Part shown: positions 20,932-30,857 of the stretch, piece by piece
Position numbering within the stretch: position 1 is the first letter of the stretch
Layout: every line of letters starts with the position of its first letter
Assembly: GCA_052171895.1 (NCBI GenBank)
Contig: JBQMRN010000001.1
Span: 734,358-798,357 of the forward strand
Source of the DNA: Arsenophonus sp052171895
GTDB taxonomy: Bacteria > Pseudomonadota > Gammaproteobacteria > Enterobacterales > Enterobacteriaceae
DNA length: 64,000 bases
Direction: 5' to 3'
Program-made: the position numbers and the translations under genes
Notes under the pieces: model-generated
What the model was told of the DNA's origin: nothing
The model's input: only the letters and a program-made list of their open reading frames with translations
Databases searched by the model: none

Positions 20932-21330
20932 GATAATAACAGACACGAAATTTCATCAACTGGTTGCTAAATTTATTGATAGAATAGAAGAATAATTTGA
21001 TCAGTATGATGGCAATCATGATATCGATTACGAAATACATAGCGGTATTATGATACTAATCTTCAAAAATGACAGTTAAATTATTATTAACCGCCAATAA
21101 CCACTCCATTAAATATGCCTACCTCTACACGCTCAAGTGCTTAGGATTTTTAACTATAAATAAACAATTGGTATTTTATGCTGCTCTCCGCAGCAATAAT
21201 AAAATTATATCCAAATATAAGCTATTAGCCATTAATCTATAGTATTAGTAAATAATAGTGGTGAGCCATTTTTATTTGAACTCTAACTGCTAAAACAAAT
21301 ATCATTTTTTATCATTAATGTATATAAAAA
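20932..21330 (+). pseudogene. cyaY: cyaY, bacterial frataxin, broken
   Basis: CyaY is an iron-binding frataxin homologue that modulates IscS-driven Fe-S assembly. The plus strand reads T-D-T-K-F-H-Q-L-V, I-D-R-I-E-E, then D-x-Y-D-G-N-H-D-I-D-Y-E-I-H-S-G, matching the acidic iron-binding ridge. N-R-Q-x-P-L-H then I-C-L-P follow. The expected start codon is ATA, and in-frame TAA codons interrupt the first third. Later parts are shifted. Divergent from lptM as in E. coli. The loss is notable because yggX, grxD and the Fe-S enzyme mutY are kept. Confidence 0.88.
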
Positions 21331-21352
21331 CTAATAGCTGATTCTTTTCAAC

Positions 21353-21428
21353 AGATATTCTCATTGAACGTAGCATTCACGCTACGCGTGAACGGCGCAG
21401 CTTATGCTACGTTGCTTTGGAGATATTC
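21353..21428. repeat. GC-rich palindromic insert flanked by direct repeats
   Basis: Between two copies of AGATATTC (21353-21360 and 21421-21428) lie 60 bases much richer in GC than the surroundings. Inside are 10-base inverted arms AACGTAGCAT (21367) and ATGCTACGTT (21404), and a nested hairpin TTCACGC-tac-GCGTGAA (21376-21392). GCTACG or its complement occurs three times. It looks like a small non-autonomous insertion (MITE or REP-like), or a transcription terminator-like fold without a T-run. Confidence 0.6.
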
Positions 21429-21471
21429 ATGATGTGTGAGTAGTGTTTTATACTCTGGTGTATGTTATTTT

Positions 21472-22517
21472 GACTATCTTGGAAAAGATTGTTGCTTTGC
21501 TCGCATGCAATATCTAACTACGTCTATATTTCAATTATTGTGGTTTCAAACAATCTTCTCCATGCCAGATAATTTATTAAATAAAACAAACCTTTACCAT
21601 GGAATTTACTCAGCTATCTTTTTAATCGACTGATATAACTGTTCACAGTTTGAATGTAGAATTTCTTACAAATAACTCTCTAGTTATCTAACTTTATTAG
21701 GAGAATGGTGACTAATTTCATGCTTACTGGCAAAGGTTTCCTAGCATTTAGCTCAATATGAGTAAAGGATGGACTCTTTATCGATGATCGGCTCAAGAAA
21801 ACAGCTAATAGATTTTATATTAAACTCTTCAAGAATCTCATCGATTAGATGAGTCTATCGATCTAGGGTGATGAAGAGCGTGATTCCTTCTTTCCTTTTA
21901 TCTCCTCTTCTCCTGAGTTTTCTAATTTTCCTATGTGGAATTATAACCATTTCCTATTAAAGAATTCAGAGAAAATTGTTTTGTTGATTTAAATAATATC
22001 ACTTAATATACTTATATTAAGTATCGCCGCTAAAGCAAGGAAGTACTAACGCCATCTAGACGCTGTTTTCAAATCTATGCCTGTTTGTTTTGCTGATTCC
22101 TGTAAAGTTAAGCTATTCAACATATATCGCAGATAAGTAAACCATTTATCCTTGTTATGTACTTTTACCAGAGGATTTTTAGTAAAATTGTTAAATATTT
22201 TCTGCATCAAGGATTTTAAAATGTGATATAGCGCTGTAATCTTAATAAATGTTTCCAGCGGATAGCATATTCAGTATAAAATATGGTAGGATAAAGTGAA
22301 ATAAGTTGCTTTCAATGCATGAATTGACATCATCTAACAGATTATCACCTAAGCAACTAAAGCAACTAAATGGGATGCAGCTTTATGTTGAATGGACTGA
22401 GAAAATAGTCTCTTTGATCTGTATGACTATTTACTTTTTTATACCGATCCCTTTGTAGCAAAATCCATCATAATAGTATGATGGGTTTTCTACAAAACAA
22501 CCTTTGTCAACATAGCC
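21472..22517 (-). mobile_element. IS1595-like element, full-length but degenerate
   Basis: 1046 bp bounded by imperfect inverted repeats (GACTATCTTGGAAAAG at the left; reverse complement of CAACATAGCC at the right, that is GGCTATGTTG). Minus-strand fragments parallel the copy at 52739: a terminal H-S-N-x-K block, an arginine-rich R-K-L-R-R segment with D-R at mid-protein, and the N-terminal L-S-D-N-L-L-D-D-V-N-S-C-I-E-S region. Stops and shifts are many. No target duplication is visible. Confidence 0.78.
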
Positions 22518-22544
22518 TAATAACTCCAGTACGTGGAACGTTAC

Positions 22545-23070
22545 TAAAAAGTCCACTTTGCTAAAAAGCCGAAATGGGCGTGGGGGATAGCGTGAAATAC
22601 CTTGGTTGTTATTAAACGTCTTCCTGTATTCGCATCAAAACTGTGGCATTACAGAATGGGGGCGGTTGCGCATTATTACTATGCCCACAGCACTCAACAA
22701 CACCAGCACCAGACACTAACATAAGAAGAGATGATTTGGCGCTATATCAGGCATATTCCGGCCAGACATTTTAAAACGATCCGTTACTATGGATTCTTGT
22801 CGAATCGTAAATGGAGAACATTATTGCTGAGAGGAGGGGGTATATAAAGGTAAGGCGCGCTGGAGAGATAATGGAACATAAAAATCCGAGAAGCCATGGT
22901 TTTCCTCCGTCCTAATAAAAGGGGTTCTTGCTCGCAGATTCCTACAAATATATTCTATGTGGCGGTTAGAGGCCACTTCTTTTTGCCGCCGTTCAGTGGA
23001 ACAGGCAATGGAATTATTGTTAGAAAGAATGCATAAAATGGAGGAAAACGAGGATTACTAACCTAAACAT
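22545..23070 (+). mobile_element. IS91-family transposase remnant
   Basis: Plus-strand frames match the C-terminal half of IS91-type (Y2, rolling-circle) transposases: V-K-Y-L-G-x-Y, A-S-K-L-W-H-Y-R-M-G-A-V-A-H, then E-E-M-I-W-R-Y-I-R-H-I-P-A-R-H-F-K and I-R-Y-Y-G-F-L-S-N-R-K. The ending resembles E-Q-A-M-E-L-L-L-E-R-M-H-K-M. Local GC is higher than its neighbours, pointing to horizontal origin. The N-terminal catalytic part is absent and frames shift, so it is inactive. Confidence 0.8.
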
Positions 23071-23080
23071 TATGGGGTTA

Positions 23081-23240
23081 GTATCTCTAAAATTAGAGTG
23101 TTAGGGGTTAAAAACATACTATCCGATGAAGTTTTAACTTAAAATAGACCAAATAAAGCGATTCTATCCCCTTTTAGCAATAAAGGATGGTTTTTGAACT
23201 TCAATTAAATGGTGGTTCAATTCCCTAACCATAAATAAGC
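23081..23240. repeat. Dispersed repeat, copy 2 (possible IS91 end)
   Basis: Related to 5290-5455 through ATCTCTAAAATTAG, AACATACTATCCGATGA and CTTCAATTAAATG in the same order. It lies directly after the IS91-family fragment and before the truncated C-terminus of cyaA, so it probably marks the end of that element. Confidence 0.6.
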
Positions 23241-25728
23241 CAGATAAATAAGGAATGACTTAATTTTTAATTTCTACTTTTATTATCTGATAATAATTGC
23301 GGTCAATTGAAATTGACTAAATTTGCACGGTAGGTAAAAATGATAGTCTGAGAATGATAAGTAAAAACAGCTGATATCCCTAAGTTCTTCTTTGTTTCCT
23401 TAACAAAGTGAATATATTCAACCAGATTTTTCATCTAAAATATAGATATTAAAACTATGATTTTCTTCTATATCCTCGAAGAGGATATAGAACAATTCAT
23501 TCACTGGCATAAAAGCATCAACAACAAAGGTAAATGATAAGTTTCTTTGACATTCAATTTTACTGGTAAGAGCCCACATGTAATTTATTATTAGAAATTG
23601 CAGCATAAAATTCTACCGCATTTTTTAATTTCTGCAGTGAAACATTTAAGCGCTCAAAAAATAATCCCTAGGTTTTGACCTGCAATACGTAATCCTTGAA
23701 ACGCCATGAGTCATTACAATTGCTTGATAGACGTAATTCAATACATTCTAAAACCACCTGTTGAACACGTGTATCGATCAACTCTCTCATATGTTAGTTA
23801 TAATAAAAAACTTCAACCAGATCTGGAAGTTCAGCATCTTGATTCATTTTGCCTAAAATCGTTTTTAATGCTTCCAATATAGATTGCTCACAGGAAAAAT
23901 GTAGTGTTCTTACCTCGTTCCAAGAGTTACGATATAGTAGATCAATACTACTAACTAAGCATTGTGATGGATCAACCAAGACTCAATATGTCTAGTTTAG
24001 GTAAATTATAATGGATAATTTGATTAGAAAACAGCGCTGTCGAATCTTTCTCTAAATTAACAATAATGGCTAAATGGCGAATTTCACAGGGACTATATAA
24101 AGCTTTTGGTGTGGATGCCAATAATCGAATAGGAAAATTTGTGGTTATATCATTAATAAATTGATGTAATTTATTTTCATCATATTGTGAGCTTCACTAT
24201 TATGAATATAAATATGGGATTGCTCTGTCAATAAACCATTAAAGTAAGTCCATGCCACTAATTTACTAAGATAACGGTTATATTCTAAAGGTTGATGTCC
24301 AATGATAGTATCTATTGTTGGTTCCTTATTATATAAATACCAACCATTACGATTTGTACGCCAGACAGGAACATAAATAAAAGTTAGATGACTTTCAGAT
24401 AGATCTGGTGAAATTTGCGGATTAACAAAAGGCACTTTGCCAGGTAATACTTCAAAGGTAGCATATAATTTACGCGTCAACACAGCAATATCTTGTAGGA
24501 TTGCACTAATCCGCAAATTATTACGATGAGCAATGCGAATAAGATTACGATAACTTTGTATAATGGTATCAAGTAATTCATTGTCTACATCTCGAAGCTG
24601 CGCTATTTTCCAATAATTTCGCTTGTCGAGGACACTTAATCTGTCTGTATTCCACACCCATGAAGTAACAAGTTGCGATAACACATGCCTTCACCAACTA
24701 TCATTATTCACCGAGGTATTATTTTTACAAGACAATTTTTCACAAACTTTAAGGTAAAAACAGCGATGAATTAAATCAAGACGTTTAAAATCACCGATTT
24801 CTATTAAATAACGCGTAACGCGTTCTAACATTAAACAATAGGCATCCAGACCATAAGAAATAATTTCTCATGCATGCAAATATTGCTAAAATTCCATTGC
24901 CAACAAGATACCACGCGGATATTCCCAGGAATAAGCTTCCAGTAAAATACTTTTCAAAACAGCTTTATAAGGAGAGTCAACACTTTTATAGAGTTGCCAC
25001 AAACTAGCACTGAAATATTCTTCAGCTGATAATTCAGCTTTGGATTAATGCTCCTCGCGCGTACAACAATAAAACATATTTATCATAATTAGTTTCTTCT
25101 TCTGCGTGTACCATCACCCATAGTAAACGTTTTCCAGCCATACGAACAGATGTACGATAATATTCATCCAACAGTAATATATGTTGTGTTGTTCCGCAAT
25201 CTTCGTCACTCAAACTACCACTCGTATGATGGCGAAAACGATTTTCATCAATTAAAAAGAAAGTAACATCTATACCAAGCGAGGATGCCCACTGCTCAAT
25301 TAATGTACGTTTTTGTATAAGTTCTCTTTCTTCTTGATCTAACCATGATTGATGACATATCCAAATATCCAACTCAGAAATATCATTTTGTCCGATTGAT
25401 GAGGTACTTCCCCATGGAATAAATACCTGTAATAGGTAATTCACTATTGGTTTTTTGTAAAGCTAGTTCACAAAAAAGATACGCCTTAAATTCCTTTAAC
25501 CAATGAATAACCAATGAATTTGTTGAACATTAGGCGCAAAAAACAGACTCCAACAGGTATCTTACTTTCAATATAACCAGCTATCATGGGATGATGATAA
25601 TTTAATAAAACTGGCAGCAATCCATATACATGCTTGAACGCTTCATTCATAGAAGATGATGCTCGTTCTAGTCGTAATTGATTGATCGTATCCAATCTTT
25701 GCTTTAGTGTTTCAATGTGAAGATACAA
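23235..25728 (-). pseudogene. cyaA: cyaA, class I adenylate cyclase, broken
   Basis: CyaA makes cAMP for CRP. Long homologous stretches remain: the N-terminus (M-Y-L-H-I-E-T-L-K-Q-R-L-D-T-I-N-Q), the catalytic region G-S-T-S-S-I-G-Q with D-L/I-W-I-C-H-Q-S-W-L-D at 25034-25444, the middle 24145-24684 (Y-R-N-L-I-R-I-A-H-R-N-N-L) and the regulatory part with L-L-Y-R-N-S-W-N-E-V-R-T-L-H-F. Frameshifts and stops split it into at least six frames and about the last 30 residues are missing next to the IS91-type repeat. The catalytic core reads well, so inactivation may be fairly recent. Confidence 0.95.
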
Positions 25729-26294
25729 AAGTTTTGCATGAATTAACTTTAAAATAAATGAGCTTAACTTACCATTACCTTTCTTTGGAATTTTGGAACA
25801 ATAACAGCAATAAGCTATTTTAATAGGTTGCTAGAAACGTGATCAATTTAACATTTTGTACAAAAATGGTAAAGTACATTATCCTTATATTAACTATTTA
25901 TTTTTTACACTAAATGCTTTTAATTCTTTTACATAAAATTTTTCGTTTCTAAGAATTTCAGATAGATGAACTATATAAAAAAGAGATTAGTTAGTTAATT
26001 TTTAATATTAAAGATTAATAATTACTTTTAATGATAAATATTTAAATAAATAAAAATAGTTAAATAGATATTTATTTGCTTTTATCTAATCAATAAAAAT
26101 TATTTTTCAGCTGTTTTTACCGATTTTTTCTTTTTATAAGTTTATAAGTTGCACTATATATTAGCTAATATTTATATATTAGCTCTATTTATTAAGCGAC
26201 CCAGCTAGCTAACCAACTGGAAAAAACTTACAAAATATTAAAACTATCTACTTTCCTTTATAATTTACTCGTAATCTAATTACCTAAGAAAAAT
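25729..26294. other. cyaA-hemC divergent intergenic region
   Basis: About 565 very AT-rich bases between the starts of two divergent pseudogenes. In E. coli this interval holds the cyaA and hemC promoters. I see AT-rich blocks, including a repeated TATATTAGCT near 26155-26185, but no clear promoter pair or CRP site, and no gene. Confidence 0.5.
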
Positions 26295-27253
26295 ATGGCA
26301 ATACAAACACTGCGTATCACAACAAGGAAAGTCCATTAGCAATGTGGCAAGCGATTTTCGTAAAAACACAATTAGAAAAACATCATCCAACATTAATATT
26401 CCCATGAGTACCCAAGCAGATATTCTACTTGATATTCCCCTGGCTAAAATTGGTGGGAAAGGACTTTTTATCGAAGAATTAGAAAATATGCTACTAGAAA
26501 ACCTAGTTGATATTGCTGTTCATTCCATAAAAGATATTCCCATTATATTTTTTAATAACTTAGGATTAATGGCTATTTACCAGCGAGGCGATTCCTCGTG
26601 ATGCTTTTGTATCCAATCAGTACGATTTTCTTAATGAGCTTCCAGCTGGAAGTATTATAGGAACATCAAGCCTGCGTCGCCAATGCCAGGTATGTCATAC
26701 TTATCCGCACTTAGTTATTTGAGATCTGCGTAGTAATGTTGGAACACGGCTGAGTAAATTAGACAATGGTGAAGAGTAAATTAGACAATGGTGAATACGA
26801 TGGGATTATTCTTGCTGCAGCTGCCCTAAAACGTCTAAGTTTAGAAACACGCATACGTTATGTCATTGCCAGCAGAGCTCTTATTACCTGCTATTGGAAC
26901 AAGGCGCAATTGGTATTAAATGCCGTCTTGATGACCAACTACACACAACATTTTCTAGCGCCGTTATATCAGATCATGATACTGCTATCTGTATTGAAGC
27001 AGAACGAGCTGTCAATAATCGATTGGAAGGTGGCTGCCAAGTCCAAATAGGTAGCTATGTTATATGGAAAATAAATAAATCTGGCTTAGAGCGCTAGATT
27101 ATGCGACAAATGGTAGTAAAAGCATTCCTGCAGAAAGATATTTTAACCATGAAGACGCTCAACAAGCGAGTATTGAACCTTGCTGAGGAATTACTTAATA
27201 ACGATGCTAAACAAATTCTTAATAAAATTTCTACAGGAGTATTTTCTCGATGA
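26295..27253 (+). pseudogene. hemC: hemC, porphobilinogen deaminase, broken
   Basis: HemC polymerises four porphobilinogens to hydroxymethylbilane in heme synthesis. Recognisable parts: L-R-I-T-T-R-K at the start, L-D-I-P-L-A-K-I-G-G-K-G-L-F-I-E-E-L-E and D-I-A-V-H-S-I-K-D-I-P (26344-26601), S-L-R-R-Q-C-Q, S-K-L-D-N-G-E-Y-D-G-I-I-L-A-A-A and R-L-E-G-G-C-Q-V containing the dipyrromethane cofactor Cys. A TAG within the first 20 codons, several shifts, and a 22-base tandem duplication at 26752-26795 destroy the frame. Its stop overlaps the hemD start (ATGA), the usual operon coupling. Confidence 0.94.
26752..26795 (+). repeat. 22-bp tandem duplication in hemC
   Basis: Two perfect adjacent copies of a 22-base unit (26752-26773 and 26774-26795), beginning GAGTAAATTAGAC and ending GGTGAA, encode the S-K-L-D-N-G-E segment twice. 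As 22 is not a multiple of three, the duplication itself causes a frameshift. Perfect identity suggests it is recent. Confidence 0.95.
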
Positions 27254-27987
27254 ATATATTGGTCACCAGACCAAATCTAAGTGATAAAAAACTTATTCAA
27301 CACATTAGGTCATTAGGAAAAATAGCCTTTCATGCCCTAGTGATTAAAATTATGCCAGGTAATGAACTGGGCATTTTGCCGACTAAATTAGCTAGGCTAA
27401 TTGATGGTGATCGGGGTTTTTTCTTATTACCAAATGCGGTAAGGCATGCTAATTCAGCATTTTTTAGCCCGAAGAAAATGGCCTGATAACCTATTCCTAT
27501 TATAGTATACGATATTCGACAGCATCGGTTTTTCACCATTTAACTAATTTGCCTATTCAACTATCTCAAGCTGCTGAAACTAGTAAAAGATTACTTGAAT
27601 TAATTTGGGTACAATCACTTTTAGGTAAAAATATTTGTTATTACGTGGTAACGGTGGACGTGAACTACTCGCTGCAACATTAAAATCGCGAGAAAGTCAT
27701 ATTGAGTATTATAAGTGTTATCAACGTCAACCGATAAAATATGATCAACAAATTTTCCAGTTATAATGGCAGAGCAAGTAAATATTAAAATAATTATTGT
27801 TACCAGTGGTGAAATGTTATATTTGTTATTTAACTTAATTACAGATGATGTTAAACATTGGTTATTTTCTAGCCACTTAATTATTGTCACTGAACGTTTG
27901 GCTAGTACTGCTTATCAATTAGGATTGGAATCACTAAAAGTAGCTAAAAATGCTAATAATGATGCTTTAATTAAGGTATTAATGTAA
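27250..27987 (+). pseudogene. hemD: hemD, uroporphyrinogen-III synthase, broken
   Basis: HemD closes hydroxymethylbilane to uroporphyrinogen III. The start M-N-I-L-V-T-R-P overlaps the hemC stop. The first frame runs to 27486, followed by a stop and shifts; a middle part (L-L-R-G-N-G-G-R-E-L-L, shifted) is identifiable, and the last frame (27766-27987) has I-I-V-T-S-G-E-M-L, then L-I-I-V-T-E-R-L-A and V-A-K-N-A-N-N-D-A-L, matching the E. coli C-terminus. The protein cannot be made intact. Confidence 0.93.
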
Positions 27988-28008
27988 ACTGATATTGAGA
28001 TATTAATT

Positions 28009-29313
28009 ATGATGGAACAGAATAAACAAAATAAGGTAAGTAAAAAGCTATTAAATTCCTCAAAAACAGTAAGGCAATCTACACCTAAAGATAGTATCTG
28101 CTATAAGCAAAAAGATTCTGGTCTGTTTGGTAGTATAATTACTATCGTAGTTATTATCATACTTGGTGGTGGTTTCTATTATTATCTTAATTTAAAACAG
28201 CAACAAATAGTCAATGAAAGGAGCGAATTACAACAACAAATAAATGAACTACAACATCAACAAGAAATAGAAAAAAAACAAATTAACCAATTAGTTGAAT
28301 CCCTACGCGTTACTCAGTTAGATAAGAAAGAATATGAACAACAACTTGAACAGCATATCGACGAATTACATGCAGAAATCATAACACTTTCAAATACAGA
28401 TGTAAAATCCTGGTTACTTGCTCAAGTTAATTTATTAGCTAAAATGGCTGGCCAAAAACTTTGGAATGACTATGATCCCGTTACTGCGATTGCTTTATTA
28501 AAAAGTGCTGATGCAAGCCTAGTAGAAATGAATGATCCTAATTTAATTGAGATCCGAAAAACACTTAATGATGATATCAGTGTGCTATCCGCCAGTACCA
28601 AAATTGATTATGAGGTAATTATTTTAAGACTTAATCAACTTAGCAGTGATATCGATAATTTACGCATAAATGATAGTGCTACAGATGGTAACAACTCCAT
28701 GGATGAAGATAGCACGGAACTTTCCAATAATATTGCTGATTGGAAACAAAATCTTATTCAAAGTTGGAAAAGATTTAGTAAAAGTTTTATTACCATTCGT
28801 TGTAGAGATTCTCATGAAACCCCTTTACTGATACCTAATCAGGATATTTATCTACGCGCCAATATTCGAGCACAACTAGTGATTGCCGCCCAAGCCGTAC
28901 CTCGACATCAAGAGAAAATTTATAAACAATCTTTAGAGAAAGTTTCAACCTGGATTCGAATTTACTTTAATACCAACGATTCGACAATAAAAGCCTTTCT
29001 TACCGAAGTTGATAAACTGATTGAACAACCGATTATAATGGATATTCCCGGCGAATTAAGGAGTTTATTACTACTCGATAAAGCATTGCAAAAACGTATT
29101 CAAGGAGAAGTTTATTTTTCTTCAACACCGATATCACAAAAAACGCAACCAACTAAAGAAAATAGCACAAATAATAACATAAAAATAGTACCCTCTGCAC
29201 AAACAGAAAAAGCGGTAAAGCAAAACAATAAAATAACTGCGCAGAAAGGAGGGGGGAGGGGGGAGCAGCTGCATGATAAAAGTTCTGATCTTTTTTATTG
29301 TACTGATTGCTAG
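28009..29313 (+). CDS. hemX: HemX, membrane-anchored protein of the hem operon
   Basis: HemX is an inner-membrane protein encoded with hemCD; it is often labelled a uroporphyrinogen methyltransferase, but this is not established and it lacks that fold. It is 434 residues (E. coli 393). One transmembrane segment lies at about 39-61, then a Gln/Glu-rich coiled coil at about 62-127. The conserved periplasmic domain includes W-L-L-A-Q-V-N-L-L-A, L-L-K-S-A-D-A-S-L, N-Q-D-I-Y-L-R-A-N-I-R and A-A-Q-A-V-P-R-H-Q-E. The frame is open throughout, but the last 20 or so residues follow a G-run (29248-29263) and overlap hemY. A one-base change in that run would restore a stop at the hemY start, so the C-terminus may be a slippage product. 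Its neighbours hemC, hemD and hemY are all dead. Confidence 0.85.
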   Translation: MMEQNKQNKVSKKLLNSSKTVRQSTPKDSICYKQKDSGLFGSIITIVVIIILGGGFYYYLNLKQQQIVNERSELQQQINELQHQQEIEKKQINQLVESLRVTQLDKKEYEQQLEQHIDELHAEIITLSNTDVKSWLLAQVNLLAKMAGQKLWNDYDPVTAIALLKSADASLVEMNDPNLIEIRKTLNDDISVLSASTKIDYEVIILRLNQLSSDIDNLRINDSATDGNNSMDEDSTELSNNIADWKQNLIQSWKRFSKSFITIRCRDSHETPLLIPNQDIYLRANIRAQLVIAAQAVPRHQEKIYKQSLEKVSTWIRIYFNTNDSTIKAFLTEVDKLIEQPIIMDIPGELRSLLLLDKALQKRIQGEVYFSSTPISQKTQPTKENSTNNNIKIVPSAQTEKAVKQNNKITAQKGGGRGEQLHDKSSDLFYCTDC

Positions 29314-30497
29314 CATCATCATTGGTCTCATTGTTGCAGGGCACCAAGGTTATCTGTTTATCCAAACCAATAACTATAATATTGAAAGCACTGTAACCGG
29401 TTTACTCATTTGTTTTATTATTTTACAATTTATTTTCTGTTTTTTTGTCTGGTGCTATCGTCGTATTTGTAGTAAAATATTATTTACCCATAAATGGGTA
29501 AATGTCGTAAATATCATAAAGCGCATATTCAAACGCAAAAAGCATTGCTAAAATTAGCAGAAGGTGATTTCAAAAGTTGAAAATCACTGACAGGTCACGC
29601 TGACTATGCAGAACAACCAGTTATTAACTATCTACTAGCAGCATAAGCTGCTCAACAACGCGGTGATGAATATTGTACTAATCAATACCTTGAGCGTGCA
29701 GCAGAGGTTTCTGGTAACCACCAACTTCCTGTTGATATTACACGCGTTCGTATACAACTTGCTGAAGGTAAAATTCATGCAGCACGTCACGGTGTTAATA
29801 AATTATTGGATCAGGTACCAAGCCATCCTGAAGTCTTAAGAATGGCAGAACAGGCCTATCAGCGTTCAGGAGTTTATCAGGCGCTTATTGAACTTTTGCC
29901 GATTATGGAAAAAGAAAAGTTATATTTTGCAGAAGAGATTGATAAATTATACAAAGACGCCTATAAAGGCTTAATTAATCAATATATGGCTGAAAGTGGA
30001 AGCAAAAATTTAAAAAATTGGTTGGACTCTCAGGGACGTAAAATACGTCATTACCAAATACTACAATCAATCGTTGCTGCTTAGCCTTATTGAAGGCGAC
30101 GACAGTGAAGCATCAGAAAAAATTATTATTGCTGGTTTAAAACAACAATATGATGAGCAATCTTTTATTGCTGGTTCCTCGTTTACGAATTAGCGATAGC
30201 AAAGTAATGAATAAAATTCTGATCAATCTAATAAAACAGATTGATGGTGCTACTCATTTACTAAATAGTACATTAGGTCAACTTGCATTACACCATGTCA
30301 AATGGCATGAAACGGAAAAATACTTTAAGTCTGCTTTAGCGCAACGTTCTGATGCTCACGACTTTGCCTGGGTTGCTGATGCTTTAGATAAACAAGATAA
30401 AGTGAAAGAAGCAGTACAAATTAGCCAACAATGGCTTAGTTTTTTTATTAAAGCATTAAAATTGATGGAGATCTCTCTCTCTTTTCTGTTGTTTTGA
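29273..30497 (+). pseudogene. hemY: hemY, TPR-containing membrane protein, broken
   Basis: HemY (enterobacterial type) is an inner-membrane protein with tetratricopeptide-like repeats, cotranscribed with hemX. The first frame, M-I-K-V-L-I-F-F-I-V-L-I-A-S, contains two transmembrane helices and the G-H-Q-G-Y-L-F-I-Q-T-N-N-Y-N-I-E block, then breaks at about 29550. Later frames keep A-A-Q-Q-R-G-D-E, H-P-E-V-L-R-M-A-E-Q-A-Y (29806-30084) and L-G-Q-L-A-L-H-H-V-K-W-H-E (to about 30450). At least three frameshifts or stops lie between. A G-rich ribosome site precedes the ATG and overlaps the end of hemX. Confidence 0.93.
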
Positions 30498-30649
30498 GCT
30501 TGTTCTTGCCTTTCTAACTTTTAAATGTTTTTATTTTTTTGATTAAATTTATCTTTTTAAGATAAAAATATATATATTAAATAGTATTATTGATACTATT
30601 TAATAGTTTATATTTAACTAAATTTTTAGCTTTTTAAAATAATTAACAA

Positions 30650-30857
30650 AATAAAAAACACCTATCTTTTGATAGGTGTTAAAATACAATAGAGGTCTAT
30701 AGATTGATTGTTCCTCACCCAACGTTGAGGGTCCGGTTTGTGATGAATATTATGCATCGATAACATGGACAATAGGCACATTAAATTTAATTCTGCGTCA
30801 ATTCCATAGTTTATGATGCTGAAACGCTATCATAATAAGGTAGAATGAACACATTAC
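30650..30857 (-). ncRNA. glmZ: GlmZ small RNA
   Basis: GlmZ is an Hfq-dependent sRNA that activates translation of glmS (glucosamine-6-phosphate synthase) and is destroyed by RapZ/RNase E. The minus strand from 30857 aligns by eye with E. coli GlmZ over its whole length: 5' GTAATGTGTTCATTC (E. coli GUAGAUGCUCAUUCC), then CATCATAAACT, GGAATTGACGCAGA, TGTCCA, and the conserved CAACGTTGGGTGA that includes the glmS-pairing zone, then ATAGACCT. It ends in a strong terminator hairpin (30657-30680) with a T-run. Predicted length is about 208 nt, the same as E. coli. In E. coli glmZ also lies next to hemY. The upstream promoter is not clear. It looks intact in a region where most protein genes are dead. 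Confidence 0.88.
30651..30680 (-). terminator. Rho-independent terminator of glmZ
   Basis: Perfect 10-bp stem AACACCTATC / GATAGGTGTT with a 4-base loop, followed on the minus strand by TTTTTTATTTTG. It forms the 3' end of the GlmZ-like RNA. On the plus strand it is followed by AAAATA and so is oriented mainly for minus-strand transcripts. Confidence 0.9.

Noticed and set aside
29134..29365. Two overlapping minus-strand hydrophobic frames
   Set aside because: They are antisense to hemX/hemY and arise from the reversed AT-rich and G-run sequence.
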